Below are positions 23,967-34,112 of a stretch of DNA of 64,000 bases, piece by piece. The translations under genes and the position numbers were made by a program. Origin of the DNA: Natrinema sp. SYSU A 869 (GTDB lineage Archaea; Halobacteriota; Halobacteria; Halobacteriales; Natrialbaceae); contig NZ_CP082249.1 of the NCBI RefSeq assembly GCF_019879105.1, positions 2,294,001-2,358,000 of the forward strand, read 5' to 3'. Under the pieces are notes generated by a model. That model made no database searches and was not told the origin of the DNA. It saw only the letters and a program-made list of their open reading frames with translations. Position 1 is the first letter of the stretch. Each line of letters opens with the position of its first letter.

Positions 23967-25148
23967 TCAGACCGTGTCGTCGATGTCGAGCGTGTCCTCG
24001 AGTTCCTCTCGTTCGGTCCGCAGGGCCTCGAGTTCGTCCGCGACGCGACCATCGGTCAGCCGCTCGCGTTCGGCGGGAGTGAGCTGCGTGACTGCCTGCG
24101 CGGCAGTCTGCAGACGGTCGTAGTCGGGGTCGGTCGAGAGCAGGCGGACCTCACGCAGGGCTGTGACCACGTCTTCGTCGGCGATCCGAGCAACGAACGG
24201 GCGATACTCCCGCGCCCGGCGGCGCAGTGCGCCGGCCGGCTCGGGAGGCCAGTCGATCGTCAGCGCCTCGGCGTCGATCCCGTCGAGATACGTCCGCTGT
24301 GTGGCAACGCTGCGCTTGAGCTCGTCTGCGCTGTCGACGTAGTGGGAGAGCTTCGACCGGGAGTAGTCGGCATACTCGAGCAACTCGGGAATCGTGTACT
24401 CGCCCGCTGGGTTCTCACGGACGTACGCTTTCAGATCGTCGGGCGGTTGCTCGTAGCTCACGAACGGATACCACTGGCTCCGCCCGAGCAGGTCGAACAC
24501 CTCGCGCGCGCTGGCCTCGAGCCGATACTCTTGGACAGCCTCGCGGATCGCGTCGTTGTACGTCTCGATCGGTTCCCGGAGTCGCTCGACCGGGGCGTCG
24601 AGATCCGCGTTCGCCAGCTCGAGTAGTCGTTCGTGCTCGCCGATCTCATCGTCGATGGCTCGCAGGCGCGTGGTTGCAGCCGTACGGGCCTCGGCGAGGT
24701 CTTCGCGGGCGGCCTCGCGTTCCTCGAGCAGGTCAGCGTACTCGGCGGCCGGCTCGAGGGCGTCGCGGGCCTGTTCGAAGTCGGATTCGCTGAGCCGGCG
24801 CTTGTCGATCGCTTCGAGGGCCTCCTCGAAGGCCTCGTACTCAGGGAGACCGTCCGAGAGGCCCGAGACGAGTCCGTCGAATTTCCCCTCGAGTTCGATA
24901 TAGGCCTGAAAGTTCTCCTTGCCGGTCCCGGTCGCGCGGTCGACGTAGTCCTCGAGCAGGGTCGACGCCGTCCGGTAGGCCGTCGCGACCTCCTCGACGG
25001 TCTCCGTCCCGTGGTCTTCGATCCGCGTCTCGACCGTCTCGAGGCGCTTCCGGGCCGCCTCGAGCGCTTCGAGGGGGGTCGGTTCGCCGCCGTCGCTGCC
25101 GGCATCGTCGTTCGAGCGGGCGTCGGAGGGGTGGACGCGTTCGCTCAT
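23967..25148 (-). CDS. Coiled-coil haloarchaeal protein downstream of hisI
   Basis: A 393-aa soluble, very acidic protein with long heptad-like helices (about residues 25-200 and 355-390) around a more globular middle (YPFVSYEQPPDDLKAYVRENPAGEYTIPELLEYADYSRSKLSHYV, residues 224-268, shown here only as a landmark region whose centre looks like a small helical DNA- or protein-binding fold). There is no membrane segment or catalytic motif. The start is 1 nt after the hisI stop, so the two are co-transcribed. The family seems confined to haloarchaea; function unknown. Confidence 0.75.
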   Translation of the reverse strand: MSERVHPSDARSNDDAGSDGGEPTPLEALEAARKRLETVETRIEDHGTETVEEVATAYRTASTLLEDYVDRATGTGKENFQAYIELEGKFDGLVSGLSDGLPEYEAFEEALEAIDKRRLSESDFEQARDALEPAAEYADLLEEREAAREDLAEARTAATTRLRAIDDEIGEHERLLELANADLDAPVERLREPIETYNDAIREAVQEYRLEASAREVFDLLGRSQWYPFVSYEQPPDDLKAYVRENPAGEYTIPELLEYADYSRSKLSHYVDSADELKRSVATQRTYLDGIDAEALTIDWPPEPAGALRRRAREYRPFVARIADEDVVTALREVRLLSTDPDYDRLQTAAQAVTQLTPAERERLTDGRVADELEALRTEREELEDTLDIDDTV

Positions 25149-25149
25149 C

Positions 25150-25518
25150 TTACTCGTAGACAGCGTCAGGGTCGAACACTTGCTCGCCGACGTTCTCGCC
25201 TTCGATCGTCCGGTAGAAACACGAGCGGTGACCGGTGTGGCACGCGCCGCCCTCCTGGTCGACCAAATAGAGGAGGGTATCGGCGTCGCAGTCCACCCGG
25301 ACCTCTTCGACCGCTTGTACGTGACCGCTCGTCGCGCCCTTCTCCCAGAGTTCCTCCCGACTTCGGGAGTAGTAGTGGGCGCGGCCGGTCTCGCGGGTCC
25401 GCTCTAAGGCCTCCGGCGAGACGTACGCGAGCATCAGTACCTCGCCGGTGTCGGCGTCCTGTGCCACGGCGGGGACGAGGCCGTCTTCCCCGAAGTCGAC
25501 CGCTACGTCGTCGTCCAT
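25150..25518 (-). CDS. hisI: Phosphoribosyl-AMP cyclohydrolase
   Basis: A 122-aa HisI-only enzyme (no HisE fusion). The diagnostic stretch [19 protein letters not shown] (about residues 47-65) is followed by [11 protein letters not shown] (Mg-binding aspartates) and [14 protein letters not shown] with the zinc cysteines. It opens the purine ring of PR-AMP in step three of histidine synthesis. I chose ATG 25518 because the ORF extends upstream only as basic, non-conserved sequence. The next gene follows after 1 nt. Confidence 0.95.
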   Translation of the reverse strand: MDDDVAVDFGEDGLVPAVAQDADTGEVLMLAYVSPEALERTRETGRAHYYSRSREELWEKGATSGHVQAVEEVRVDCDADTLLYLVDQEGGACHTGHRSCFYRTIEGENVGEQVFDPDAVYE

Positions 25519-25624
25519 ACTCGCGGTATCGTTCGTCCGAGCGATAGGTCTTTTGCCGCGAGCGACTCGCGTGGAAGCCGGACGCTTGAGAACCAGATCG
25601 TCGAAAAAGCGACTAATGCTGCTG

Positions 25625-25882
25625 TTACCGGCCGTTCCAACTCCAGCGACCGACGACGACCAGCGCGACCGCGAACGCCAGCAGGCCAACCGTGATGGCG
25701 ACCGTCGACGCCGCCGCGGCGAGTCCCGGGGCCAGCATCAGTCCGACCACCAGCAACAGCAACCCGAAGATCGAGACGAGCGAGAGGCCGATACCCTCTC
25801 GAATCCCCCACTTCGTGTCTACAGCGTCCTCGCGGGCGCTATCGGTCGGCTGCTGTACTGTACCGCGTTCTGGAATTGTCAT
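25625..25882 (-). CDS. Small two-helix membrane protein
   Basis: An 85-aa protein with a polar N-terminus (about 27 residues) and two long hydrophobic segments ([19 protein letters not shown] and [19 protein letters not shown]), ending WSWNGR. It has no recognised domain. It sits 106 nt upstream of hisI on the same strand; the gap contains no obvious terminator, so co-transcription with hisI is possible. Confidence 0.65.
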   Translation of the reverse strand: MTIPERGTVQQPTDSAREDAVDTKWGIREGIGLSLVSIFGLLLLVVGLMLAPGLAAAASTVAITVGLLAFAVALVVVGRWSWNGR

Positions 25883-26055
25883 GTCGTTCGCCTCCTACAG
25901 GAGAGAGGCTCCCTACGGTCATAAAGCGCGCTCACGAACGGACTGACTGTCCGATCAGGAGGGGTTCGGGTTCGCTCGAGTGGACGTCGAATTCGGAGCG
26001 ACTCCCTCGAACCGAATCGAAAATCAGTGACGGCAGTAGCGGCGGTCTCGAGCGG

Positions 26056-27642
26056 TCAGTTATGGCCGTTCAGCGTGATGTCGTTGATCCCGATGATCCG
26101 TTCGTCGGACTCGAGTTCCTCCTTGGCCGCGTCGGGGACCTCGCTGTCGACGTTGTAGACGGTCAGGGCCTCGCCGCCGATGGTCTCGCGGGCGTTGAAC
26201 ATGCCGGCGATGTTGACGTCGTACCCGCCCATCACCGAGCCGATATGGCCGATGACGCCGGGTTCGTCCGTGTTGCGCGCGACGACCATCCGACCGTGGG
26301 GGATGGCGTCGACACGGTAGCCGTCGATGCGGACGATACGCGGGTCGTCACCCGCGAAGAGGGTGCCGTCGACCGAGACTTCGTCGCCGTCGTTGCTGAC
26401 GGTTACGGAGACCAGGCTCTGGAAGTCCTCGGCCTGGCGGGTCTTGGATTCGGTGACGTCAACGCCCCGATCCTCGGCGATCTGGGGCGCGTTGACCGCG
26501 TTAACCTGCCACTCGAGGGGCTGGAAGACGCCCTTGAGCGCGCTCGCTGTGACGAATTCGACGTCCTCGTCGGCGATGTCGCCTTCGTACGTGACTTCGA
26601 CGTTCTCGATGCGGCCCTCGAGCAGTTGCGCGGCAACCTTGCCGGCGGTTTCGGCGAGATCGATATAGGGCTCGACGCGGGGGAACGCGCTCTCGTCGAT
26701 CGAGGGAGCGTTCAGTGCGTTCGCGACGGGTTCCCCGATCAGCGCGGCGTTGACCTGTTTGGCGGTCGAGGTCGCGACGTTCTCCTGGGCAGCCTCCGTC
26801 GAGGCACCGAGGTGGGGTGTCACGATAATCTCGTCGTGCTCGAGCAGCGGCGAGTCCGCCGAGAGCGGTTCCTCGGCGAAGACGTCGATCGCCGCGCCGG
26901 CGAGGGTGCCGTCCTCGACTTTGGCGGCGAGTGCATCCTCGTCAACGACGCCGCCGCGGGCGCAGTTGACCAGGTAGCCGTCGTCCAGCAGGTCCAGTTC
27001 GTCCTCGCTGATCAGCCCCTCCGTTTCGGGAGTCAGTGGCGTGTGGACGGTCACGAAGTCGGCGGCCTCGAGACACGGCTCGAACTCGACGAGTTCGGCA
27101 CCGATGCGCTCGGCGCGCTCCTCGCTGATGTAGGGGTCGTAGGCGACGATGTCCATGCCCAGCGAGTCGAGCTTCTTGGCGACCTCCTGACCGACGCGGC
27201 CGAGGCCGACGACGCCCAGGGTCTTGCCGTTGAGTTCGGTCCCGAGGTAGTCGCTTTTGGCCCACTCGCCGTTTTTCAGGCGGATGTGGGCCTGCGGGAT
27301 CGAGCGCGCGGTCGCGAACGTCATCGCGACGGTGTGTTCGGCGGCCGCGCGAACGTTCCCTTCGGGGGCATTGGCGACGATGACACCGTGATCTTTCGCG
27401 GCGTCGATGTCGATGTTGTCGACACCGATCCCGGCTCGCCCGACGATGACCAGATCCTCAGCGGTGTCGAGCACCTCGTCAGTGACCTCGGTCCCCGAGC
27501 GAACGATCAGTCCGTTCGCGTCGGAGACCGCCTCGAGGAGGTCGTCGCCCTCGAGTTCGTAGCCCGTCTCGACTTCGTGGCCGGCATCTCTGAGTACGTC
27601 CAGACCCGCATCGGCGATGGGATCCGTGACGAGAACCTTCAT
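26056..27642 (-). CDS. serA: D-3-phosphoglycerate dehydrogenase
   Basis: A 528-aa long-form SerA. The N-terminal catalytic domain starts MKVLVTDPIADAGL; the NAD-binding fold has LGVVGLGRVGQEVAKKL (about residues 142-158) and the catalytic His region is VTPHLGASTEAAQ. After the intervening domain (about 310-450) comes a C-terminal ACT domain (about 455-528, MVVARNTDEPGVIGHIGSVMG) that usually gives feedback control by serine. It begins serine synthesis; serB lies 1.6 kb away on the other strand. The longer upstream ORF extension is basic and I did not use it. Confidence 0.95.
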   Translation of the reverse strand: MKVLVTDPIADAGLDVLRDAGHEVETGYELEGDDLLEAVSDANGLIVRSGTEVTDEVLDTAEDLVIVGRAGIGVDNIDIDAAKDHGVIVANAPEGNVRAAAEHTVAMTFATARSIPQAHIRLKNGEWAKSDYLGTELNGKTLGVVGLGRVGQEVAKKLDSLGMDIVAYDPYISEERAERIGAELVEFEPCLEAADFVTVHTPLTPETEGLISEDELDLLDDGYLVNCARGGVVDEDALAAKVEDGTLAGAAIDVFAEEPLSADSPLLEHDEIIVTPHLGASTEAAQENVATSTAKQVNAALIGEPVANALNAPSIDESAFPRVEPYIDLAETAGKVAAQLLEGRIENVEVTYEGDIADEDVEFVTASALKGVFQPLEWQVNAVNAPQIAEDRGVDVTESKTRQAEDFQSLVSVTVSNDGDEVSVDGTLFAGDDPRIVRIDGYRVDAIPHGRMVVARNTDEPGVIGHIGSVMGGYDVNIAGMFNARETIGGEALTVYNVDSEVPDAAKEELESDERIIGINDITLNGHN

Positions 27643-27950
27643 GCGCGAGACAACCGTGTGGAGCATGTAAACCCTTCCGTTGTGGTCGGAGGTGGCAAAA
27701 AATACCGCGGTCGACGGCGTGTCGGTTTTCCCGGACTGACGGCTCCGTGCCGTTCCGTACCGGCGTCGCCCGTCTCGTGCTGCTGACACGAGAAGTCGGT
27801 CCGTGCTCGAGCCGACTGCGATCGCCGGGCAGTTCGGAGCCGTGTGCCAGCGGGTGATCCCGTCGCTGTCGATCGGGCGTCACGGATCGTCCTCCCAGTG
27901 AGCGGGAATCTCTTGCTAGGGTTATCAATCGATATCCCCTCTTCTCAGGT
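27643..27950. promoter_or_regulatory. Divergent promoter region between serA and a Usp gene
   Basis: A 308-nt spacer. The part next to serA contains GGCAAAAAATACC (27691-27703), an AT-rich run that would lie about 55 nt upstream of the serA ATG. The part next to the Usp gene has GGTTATCAATCGATAT about 30 nt before its ATG, a likely TATA position. I see no gene, repeat or ACT-type leader. Confidence 0.35.
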
Positions 27951-28406
27951 ATGTACGATCGAATCCTGCTGCCGACCGACGCCGAAGCGGGAACGGAACT
28001 CGCAACCGAACACGCCATCGCCGTCGCGGAACACACCGGCGCGGAGCTGCACCTGCTGTACGTCGTCGACAGCGACGTCTACGACTCCTACAGCGGCGAC
28101 GAGTACGTCCACGAGTTCGAGGGACTCGAGGCCGCCCTCGAGCAGATCGGTGAAGACGCCCTCGGAACGGCCGCTGAGGCGGCCCGTGAGGCGGGACTCG
28201 AGCCGACGACGGTTGTCAGGCGCGGTAGACCGCACGAGGAGATCCTCGCCTACGCCGACGAGGCGGACGTCGACCTGCTCGTCATGGGATCCACGGAACG
28301 GCCCGGCGAGTACCGGCAGCTCCTCGGGAGCGTCACCGACCGCGTCGCCCGGCTCGCCTCCCGGCCGGTGACGATCGTCAAGACCCCGATCGACGAAAGT
28401 GCATAG
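27951..28406 (+). CDS. Universal stress protein (UspA family)
   Basis: A 151-aa Usp protein: MYDRILLPTDAEAGTE at the start and MGSTERPGEYRQLLGSVTDRVAR in the ATP-loop region. The first glycine of the usual GxxGxxxxxxxxxG pattern is changed (STERPGEYRQLLGS), so nucleotide binding may be altered. An insertion rich in Tyr/Asp (DSDVYDSYSGDEYVHEFEG) lengthens the first half. Leaderless start with TATA-like ATCAATCGATAT upstream. Confidence 0.88.
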   Translation: MYDRILLPTDAEAGTELATEHAIAVAEHTGAELHLLYVVDSDVYDSYSGDEYVHEFEGLEAALEQIGEDALGTAAEAAREAGLEPTTVVRRGRPHEEILAYADEADVDLLVMGSTERPGEYRQLLGSVTDRVARLASRPVTIVKTPIDESA

Positions 28407-28454
28407 TCGTTTCAGCACGGGTTCTCGAGCGGCCATCTCAGCTGACCACCGGCC

Positions 28455-29123
28455 TTAGCGGTCATCGGCCAGCAGTCGCGGGACGGCGGCGACGGCGGCT
28501 CCGATCGCGACGAAGAAAACGACGGTCCCGCCAATCGTCAGGAGCAGGGACGCGTCGGTCGGGACGGTGATCGGCTCTGGATCGGTCCCCTCGGGCGTCC
28601 ACGTGGCGATCAGCGAGAGGGCGATCGCGACCGCGAGGTAGCTCAGTCCGAACGAGCCGAGCGCGAGGCCGGCGTCCGTACGCGTCTCGAGGCGAACGGA
28701 GCGAACGAGCAGATAGCCGGCGACCAGCAACACGACGACCGGAACGAGCGCGGTAACGTGACTGATGAAGCCTTGATCCATTCTAAATGCGAAGCCGATC
28801 GGTTCGCCGCCCTGTTCGATCGGTGCACCGTGGCTCCCCAGTGTCACGAGCCCCGCGAGGATCCACCGGCTCGGCTCGTCCTCCGCTCCCGTTCCCGACG
28901 TTGCGATCAGTACGCTCACGAGGTGGTAGGCCACCGCGTAGACGACCGCGAGGGCGCTCGCGCCAGACGCGAGCCCGGCTTTCCACGGCGAGACGGCCAG
29001 TTTTCGCCGCCTGCGGCGCAGAACGTCGGTCGGATCGTCGCCGTCCCCGCCGTCCTCGCTCTCGTCGAACTCTCGCTCGTCCTCAAGCGAGGGCCCCGTC
29101 TCGTACTGCTGATTCGATGACAT
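28455..29123 (-). CDS. Haloarchaeal multi-span membrane protein (paralogue of 30613-31428)
   Basis: A 222-aa protein with an acidic 35-residue N-terminus, a basic RRRRRK patch, and about five hydrophobic segments (first SGASALAVVYAVAYHLVSVL). Order, spacing and the pattern of a charged head followed by KAG/KEG and a first long helix match the protein encoded at 30613-31428, so I take them as distant paralogues of one haloarchaeal family. Function unknown. Convergent with the Usp gene and divergent from serB. Confidence 0.7.
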   Translation of the reverse strand: MSSNQQYETGPSLEDEREFDESEDGGDGDDPTDVLRRRRRKLAVSPWKAGLASGASALAVVYAVAYHLVSVLIATSGTGAEDEPSRWILAGLVTLGSHGAPIEQGGEPIGFAFRMDQGFISHVTALVPVVVLLVAGYLLVRSVRLETRTDAGLALGSFGLSYLAVAIALSLIATWTPEGTDPEPITVPTDASLLLTIGGTVVFFVAIGAAVAAVPRLLADDR

Positions 29124-29276
29124 GTGTGTGACAACGAACGATGCTGGGGAATACGTTTCGGTCGTTCGACGCGTGGAATCAGCGCCGACTCGAGCGACCG
29201 TCCGCGGTCTCGACGGCGAGCCGTCGCGGAACCGAAACCTGAACTGGTTTATCCGGGGACCGACAATCGGGGCACA

Positions 29277-29921
29277 ATGACAGTCGTCGCTTTCGACTTC
29301 GACGGAACGCTTTCGGACTCGGAAATGACCGTACTGCTCGGCGACCGCCGCAGCGTCGCCGAGGACATGGCCGACATCACCGAACGCGCGATGAACGACG
29401 AAATTGGCTACGCCGAGAGCCTCCGCAAGCGCGCGGCCCTCCTCGAGGGCCTGCCCGAGGCCGAGGCCGACGCCGCCTTCGACGAGGTCGTTCTCCGCGA
29501 GGGCGCTGCCGACCTCATCGAGGAACTGAACGCGGCCGGCGTCACGACCGCCATCCTCACGGGCGGGTTCGAACGCGGCGTCGCAGCGGCTCTCGAGCGA
29601 GAGGGCGTCTCCGTGGATCACATCGTCTCCAACCGGCTTCCGATGAAAGCGGGCGAACTCACGGGTGCAGTCGATGGGCCGCTGATTGAGGGCACCAAAG
29701 ACGACGCGCTCGAGAACCTCGCCAACGACGTCGGCGTTGACCTCGCGGACACTGTAGCGATCGGTGACGGGGCCAACGACCTGCCGATGCTCGAGGTCGC
29801 CGGCCTCGCAATCGGCTTCGAACCGAAACCGGCGGTCGAACCCCACTGCGATGTCGTCGTCACGTCGATGGCCGAGGCCCGCGAAACGCTCGTCGAGGAT
29901 GCCGTTCTCGCCGAGGGCTAA
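29277..29921 (+). CDS. serB: Phosphoserine phosphatase
   Basis: A 214-aa HAD-superfamily hydrolase. Motif I is AFDFDGTLSDSE (nucleophile Asp8, acid Asp10), motif II TGGFERG, motif III lysine in GTKDDALENL and motif IV GDGANDLPML. The small helical cap (residues 20-70) and conserved GFEPKP fit SerB. It dephosphorylates phosphoserine, the last step of serine synthesis begun by serA nearby on the other strand. ATG 29277 was chosen because TTTATCCGGGG lies about 25 nt upstream (leaderless). Confidence 0.93.
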   Translation: MTVVAFDFDGTLSDSEMTVLLGDRRSVAEDMADITERAMNDEIGYAESLRKRAALLEGLPEAEADAAFDEVVLREGAADLIEELNAAGVTTAILTGGFERGVAAALEREGVSVDHIVSNRLPMKAGELTGAVDGPLIEGTKDDALENLANDVGVDLADTVAIGDGANDLPMLEVAGLAIGFEPKPAVEPHCDVVVTSMAEARETLVEDAVLAEG

Positions 29922-30119
29922 TTCGCCGGGACTACTACTGACTTGTCGCTCATAATGCGTTGTTGAACTCCCGAATTCTGCACTCGAGTTGTGACTGAGC
30001 GTCTCTGCTCGCCGCCTATCACTAGTTTGCTCGGACAGTCGTGAAACCGTGAATATCCGCTCTAACTGCCTATTTCCTGACCGAGAGAGTTTTAACTCGT
30101 AATCGAGTAAGTGATCTTG

Positions 30120-30500
30120 ATGATGTGGCAAGACCTCGTATTCATGATCGGGAGCAGCCTTTCGATCGTCTTTCTCGCGCCGACACTGCGCGACTCGAGC
30201 GCGCGGGTTCCCCTCGGCACGAGTTTGCCCTCAATGGGGATCGGGTTCGTCTACAGCATGACCTTCTTCACGCTGGGGATGACCTTCTCCGCCACGGGCG
30301 CGTTCGCTGCCGGCTCGATGTGGTCATTGATCGCCCTGATCCGCTCACCGCAGGGCGTTTCGATGAAACTGTTCGCCCGCGAAAACCTCGCGCTGTTCGT
30401 CTCCGACCTACAGTACTGGCTCGCCCGGTACCGGTCTGACGACTCGTACCCCGACCAGTACGTCTCGTTCGATGTAGACGCCCACGAACAACGATACTGA
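30120..30500 (+). CDS. Haloarchaeal small membrane protein
   Basis: A 126-aa protein starting MMWQDLVFMIGSSLSIVFL, with two or three hydrophobic segments (residues 5-20, 38-60 and 62-76) and a hydrophilic tail DDSYPDQYVSFDVDAHEQRY. I place the start at the first of two adjacent ATGs because GAGTTTTAACTCG lies about 27-35 nt upstream. The amphipathic layout (charged tail, repeated glycines) resembles conserved haloarchaeal proteins of unknown role. Confidence 0.7.
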   Translation: MMWQDLVFMIGSSLSIVFLAPTLRDSSARVPLGTSLPSMGIGFVYSMTFFTLGMTFSATGAFAAGSMWSLIALIRSPQGVSMKLFARENLALFVSDLQYWLARYRSDDSYPDQYVSFDVDAHEQRY

Positions 30501-30612
30501 GTACCGGCCTCTCTTCTAAATTGCTCACGCCCCACGTTTCTGTCTTCTCGCGCTCGAGTCGATCGCGAATAAAAATCGGCTCGTCCGGACCAGCCAGGTC
30601 CCCTCCTGTCCG

Positions 30613-31428
30613 TTACTGCACTTTCGCCATCACGGTCTCGAAGGCATCACGGCGCTGCGTGAGCACGCCGCCGACGGCTCCGAGGATCGCCGGGACGATG
30701 ATTCCGGCAAAGAGGATCGCATCAGTGGTTGACGGACCGAACTCGACATCGGAGACAACCTGATCCCCTGCATCGTTGAGATACTCGGTCGACTCGAGTC
30801 CGTAGACACCGACGGCCTCGCTCCCGATGAGATCCACGACAGTTGGTACCTCGGAGAACGTATGCGTCATCACGACCGCCGCGATCGCGGCAAATGCGAG
30901 GTAGGGGACGGCGACGGTTACGCCTGCCTTCGCGGCATCGACGGCGTCGTCAGCATCGGTATATTTAGCCACAGCGTACCCAGCAGTGACGATGCCACCA
31001 ACCGTCACGATGAACAGGAACAGCGTTGACAGTGTGAACGCATTGCCTAGACTGCCTGCGAACGCGGCACCGTGGTTCGGTGCGTCACTGAGAAACGCGG
31101 TCTCCCCTTCAGCTTCGAATCCGGTACCGAAGACGCTGAGATAACTCCAGCCCGCGGCCTTCCATGAGCTGACCATCTCCGTGATGACCAACGTTGCATC
31201 GTCACCAACCCCGACAGATTCGGCTTCGGGGCGTACCTGTGCTGTCACAATCGCCGTCAAGAACAGGTGCGTGAGATACGTGGCGATCACCGCGATTGCC
31301 CCGGTTACTGCCCCCTCTTTGATCGGAAAATCACTTCCCTCATCCTGTGGAACCTGCCGCTGCGCTGGCTGATTCTGCTGTTGCTCCGTCGATTCCTCCT
31401 CGTAATCCATTTGCTTCCCGTCTGACAT
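30613..31428 (-). CDS. Haloarchaeal multi-span membrane protein
   Basis: A 271-aa protein with a Gln/Glu-rich hydrophilic head (residues 1-40, EESTEQQQNQPAQRQ) and about five membrane segments (first GAITGAIAVIA-like at 45-65, last GIIVPAILGAVGGVL). I chose the ATG at 31428 because a strong TATA sequence, TTATAATATA (minus strand), sits about 25-30 nt upstream, which rejects the longer frame. Likely a paralogue of the protein at 28455-29123. No transport or enzyme motif. Confidence 0.72.
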   Translation of the reverse strand: MSDGKQMDYEEESTEQQQNQPAQRQVPQDEGSDFPIKEGAVTGAIAVIATYLTHLFLTAIVTAQVRPEAESVGVGDDATLVITEMVSSWKAAGWSYLSVFGTGFEAEGETAFLSDAPNHGAAFAGSLGNAFTLSTLFLFIVTVGGIVTAGYAVAKYTDADDAVDAAKAGVTVAVPYLAFAAIAAVVMTHTFSEVPTVVDLIGSEAVGVYGLESTEYLNDAGDQVVSDVEFGPSTTDAILFAGIIVPAILGAVGGVLTQRRDAFETVMAKVQ

Positions 31429-31566
31429 CACTAATTCATCAGACAGAGATATATTATAACTTTCGACACTGTTTTCTTCGAATTGCAATCAAAACTCGCG
31501 GAACAGGTGCTCAGGCCACTCTCTCCCAAATTTGAATCACCACTGAAAATAGCCAATACGAACAGA

Positions 31567-32772
31567 TCACTCAGAAAAGAGACTTGTGTGGACCGGGGCG
31601 AACTCACTGGACTCGTCAGGTTCTGGAGCCGTGTCTGTGATCGCCCGACCGGCGAGTCCCTCCTCGAGCAACTCCGACAGCGGCGGCCCGACCTTTTCGG
31701 GTTCGACGAGGAAGGCGTCGTGGCCGTGGTCAGACTCGACGACGTGGTGGGCGACGTCGACGTTGGCCTCGCGACAGGCCTCGGCCAGCGCCTCCGCCTG
31801 TTCGACGGTAAAGTGCCAGTCGCCGGTAAACGAGAGGAGGAGGAGTTCACCCTCGAAGGCCGCGAGCGCGTCGGCGTCGGACTCGTAGCCCGCCGACAGG
31901 TCGAAGTCGTCCATCGAGCGGGTCATGTAGAGATAGCTGTTGGCGTCGAACCGGTCGGTGAACTTGTCGGCCTGATAGTCCAGATAGGACTCGACCTCCC
32001 GGTAGGGGAAGAAGGCAGCCGCGGGGTCCGTCGGTTCCTCGCGGACCGCCTCCCGGCCCGCCGACCGCCGGCCGAACTTGCGGCCCATCGAGGCCTTCGA
32101 GAGGTACATGATGTGGCCGATCTGGCGCGCTCGAGCGAGCCCCGCTTCGGGTCCGGGGCCGCCGTAGTAATGGCCGTCGTTCCAGTCAGGATCGGACGTG
32201 ATCGCTCGCTTAGCGACGGTATCGAGTGCGAGACACTGCGCATCGAGTCGGGCGGCAGTCGCGACCGCACCGGCGCGCTCGACGTCATCGGGGAAGCGTC
32301 GCAGCCAGTCTAAGACGTTCATTCCGCCGACGCTGCCGCCGACGACGGCGTGGAGCCGGCCGACGCCGAGTTCGTCTAGCAGTTCGCGCTGGGCGCGGGT
32401 CCAGTCGCCGACCGTGACCGGCGGGAAGTCGGTGCCGTAGGGCTCGCCCGTCTCGGGGTTCTCGCTCGCGGGGCCGGTCGTCCCGTAACACGAGCCCGGC
32501 GTGTTCGCACAGATGACGTAGTACTCCGTCGTGTCTATCGCTTTTCCGGGGCCGACGACATCGCCCCACCAGGCGCGAGCCTGACCTGCTGTCTCGCCGC
32601 CGGCGTCCGGACGACGGGCGACATGGGCACTGCCGGTCAGCGCGTGACAGACGAGGACCGCGTTATCGCCGGTGAAGTCGCCGTAGGTCTCGTAGGCCAC
32701 CTCGAGGTTCGGAATCGATTCGCCGGACTCGAACTGGAACTCGCCCAGCTCGGCCGTGCTCTTCGTCGTCAC
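31567..32772 (-). CDS. metX: Homoserine O-acetyltransferase
   Basis: A 401-aa alpha/beta hydrolase-fold enzyme. The oxyanion/strand region [15 protein letters not shown], the conserved GSCYGTTGP and the nucleophile elbow GGSVGGMN (Ser about residue 150) are typical; the late acid and His lie in FTGDWHFT and [11 protein letters not shown]. It acetylates homoserine for methionine synthesis. It starts with GTG inside the stop of metY (GTGA), so the two are translationally coupled. Members may prefer succinyl-CoA; acetyl is the usual archaeal assignment. Confidence 0.93.
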   Translation of the reverse strand: MTTKSTAELGEFQFESGESIPNLEVAYETYGDFTGDNAVLVCHALTGSAHVARRPDAGGETAGQARAWWGDVVGPGKAIDTTEYYVICANTPGSCYGTTGPASENPETGEPYGTDFPPVTVGDWTRAQRELLDELGVGRLHAVVGGSVGGMNVLDWLRRFPDDVERAGAVATAARLDAQCLALDTVAKRAITSDPDWNDGHYYGGPGPEAGLARARQIGHIMYLSKASMGRKFGRRSAGREAVREEPTDPAAAFFPYREVESYLDYQADKFTDRFDANSYLYMTRSMDDFDLSAGYESDADALAAFEGELLLLSFTGDWHFTVEQAEALAEACREANVDVAHHVVESDHGHDAFLVEPEKVGPPLSELLEEGLAGRAITDTAPEPDESSEFAPVHTSLFSE

Positions 32773-34109
32773 GGTGTCTCACCAGCCCCTCGACAGGCTC
32801 GTGTCGCCGCCGCGATCGCTTGCTCGAGGTCCGCCAGAATATCTTCGGGATCCTCGATCCCGACCGACATCCGGATCAGATCATCCGTCACGCCCGCTTC
32901 CTCGCGCTCTTCGGGCGAGAGCTGGCCGTGCGTCGTGCTCGCCGGATGAATGACGAGCGTCTTCGCGTCGCCGATGTTCGCCAGGAACTGGGCGACCTCG
33001 ACGTTCTCACAGAAGGCCTTGCCGGCTTCGAATCCTTCCTCAAGTCCGAACGCGACCATCCCGCCGTAGTCCTCGAGATACCGCGTTGCGTTGTCGTGAG
33101 TGGGGTGGTCCTCGAGCCCCGGGTGTGTGACCCAGGCGACATCGTCGTGGTCCGCCAGATACTCCGCGACGATGGCGGCGTTCTCGCAGTGCTTTTCGAC
33201 ACGCAGGGGCATCGACTCGAGTCCCTGTAGCGTCTGCCAGGCGTCGAAGGGGGACTGCTGGTTGCCCAGACTGCGCAGCGACCGGAATCTGGCCGCGGCC
33301 GCGAAGGGTGCTTCGGGGAAGTCCCGCGAGAAGTCGACGTCATGGTAGGCGTGATTCGGGCCCGCGATCTCGTCGTAGCCGTGCTCGCCCCACGGGAAGG
33401 ATCCGCCGTCGACGAGGACCCCGCCGACGGTCGTCCCGGAGCCGTGGAGCCACTTCGTTGTCGACTCCCAGACGACGTCGGCCCCGTGCTCGAGCGGCCG
33501 GCACAGCGCCGGCGTCGCGAAGGTGTTGTCCACCACGAGAGGAACGCCGTTGTCGTGGGCGATCTCGGCAATCCGCTCGAAGTCGGGCGTCACCAGCGAT
33601 GGATTGCCGATGGTCTCGACGTGGACGAATGCGGTGTCCTCGTCGATGGCGTCCTCGTAGGCGTCGTACTCGAGGGTGGGGACAAATTTCGGTTCGATGT
33701 CCCTGCGGGTCGCCGTCTTCGAGAAGTAGGCGGTCGTCCCGCCGTAGGTGTCGGTCGAGCAGACCACGTTGTCCCCCGCTTCAGCGAGGATCAGGACTGC
33801 GGAGTCCAGTGCGGCCATGCCACTGCCCGTTGCGACCGCGCCCGCGCCGCCCTCGAGGTCGGCGAGGCGATCCTCGAGCGTGCTGACGGTCGGGTTCGCG
33901 ATGCGAGAGTAGATGTAGCCGTCGTCCTCGAGGGCGTAGCGGTCGGCGGCGGTGTCGGCGTCCTCGAAGACGTAGGAGGTCGTCTGATAGATCGGCGGTG
34001 CCATTGCGCCGGTCTCCGGATCCGGAGACTGGCCTGCGTGGACGCTGCGCGTGCCAAGTCCGTGCTCGCCACGCTCGGCGTCGGCCTCGTCGCTGGCGTC
34101 GTCGCTCAT
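32769..34109 (-). CDS. metY: O-acetylhomoserine sulfhydrylase (PLP, Cys/Met metabolism family)
   Basis: A 446-aa PLP enzyme of the gamma family. Visible are [20 protein letters not shown], the PLP-binding ENTFATPAL-type segment [16 protein letters not shown], and the Schiff-base lysine in [11 protein letters not shown] (about residue 226). It replaces the acetyl group of O-acetylhomoserine with sulfide to give homocysteine, following the MetX reaction. Its acidic N-terminal extension (about 18 residues) is haloarchaeal. First gene of a two-gene operon; a 14-bp palindrome abuts the start codon. Confidence 0.93.
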   Translation of the reverse strand: MSDDASDEADAERGEHGLGTRSVHAGQSPDPETGAMAPPIYQTTSYVFEDADTAADRYALEDDGYIYSRIANPTVSTLEDRLADLEGGAGAVATGSGMAALDSAVLILAEAGDNVVCSTDTYGGTTAYFSKTATRRDIEPKFVPTLEYDAYEDAIDEDTAFVHVETIGNPSLVTPDFERIAEIAHDNGVPLVVDNTFATPALCRPLEHGADVVWESTTKWLHGSGTTVGGVLVDGGSFPWGEHGYDEIAGPNHAYHDVDFSRDFPEAPFAAAARFRSLRSLGNQQSPFDAWQTLQGLESMPLRVEKHCENAAIVAEYLADHDDVAWVTHPGLEDHPTHDNATRYLEDYGGMVAFGLEEGFEAGKAFCENVEVAQFLANIGDAKTLVIHPASTTHGQLSPEEREEAGVTDDLIRMSVGIEDPEDILADLEQAIAAATRACRGAGETP

Positions 34110-34112
34110 GTT

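Noticed and set aside
25876-27786. A 636-codon plus-strand frame opposite serA
   Set aside because: Antisense shadow caused by high GC at third positions; serA on the other strand has complete catalytic and ACT motifs.
29124-30131. Upstream extension of the membrane protein at 28455-29123 to about 558 residues
   Set aside because: The extension is antisense to serB and unlike the membrane family; the ATG at 29123 begins the typical acidic head.
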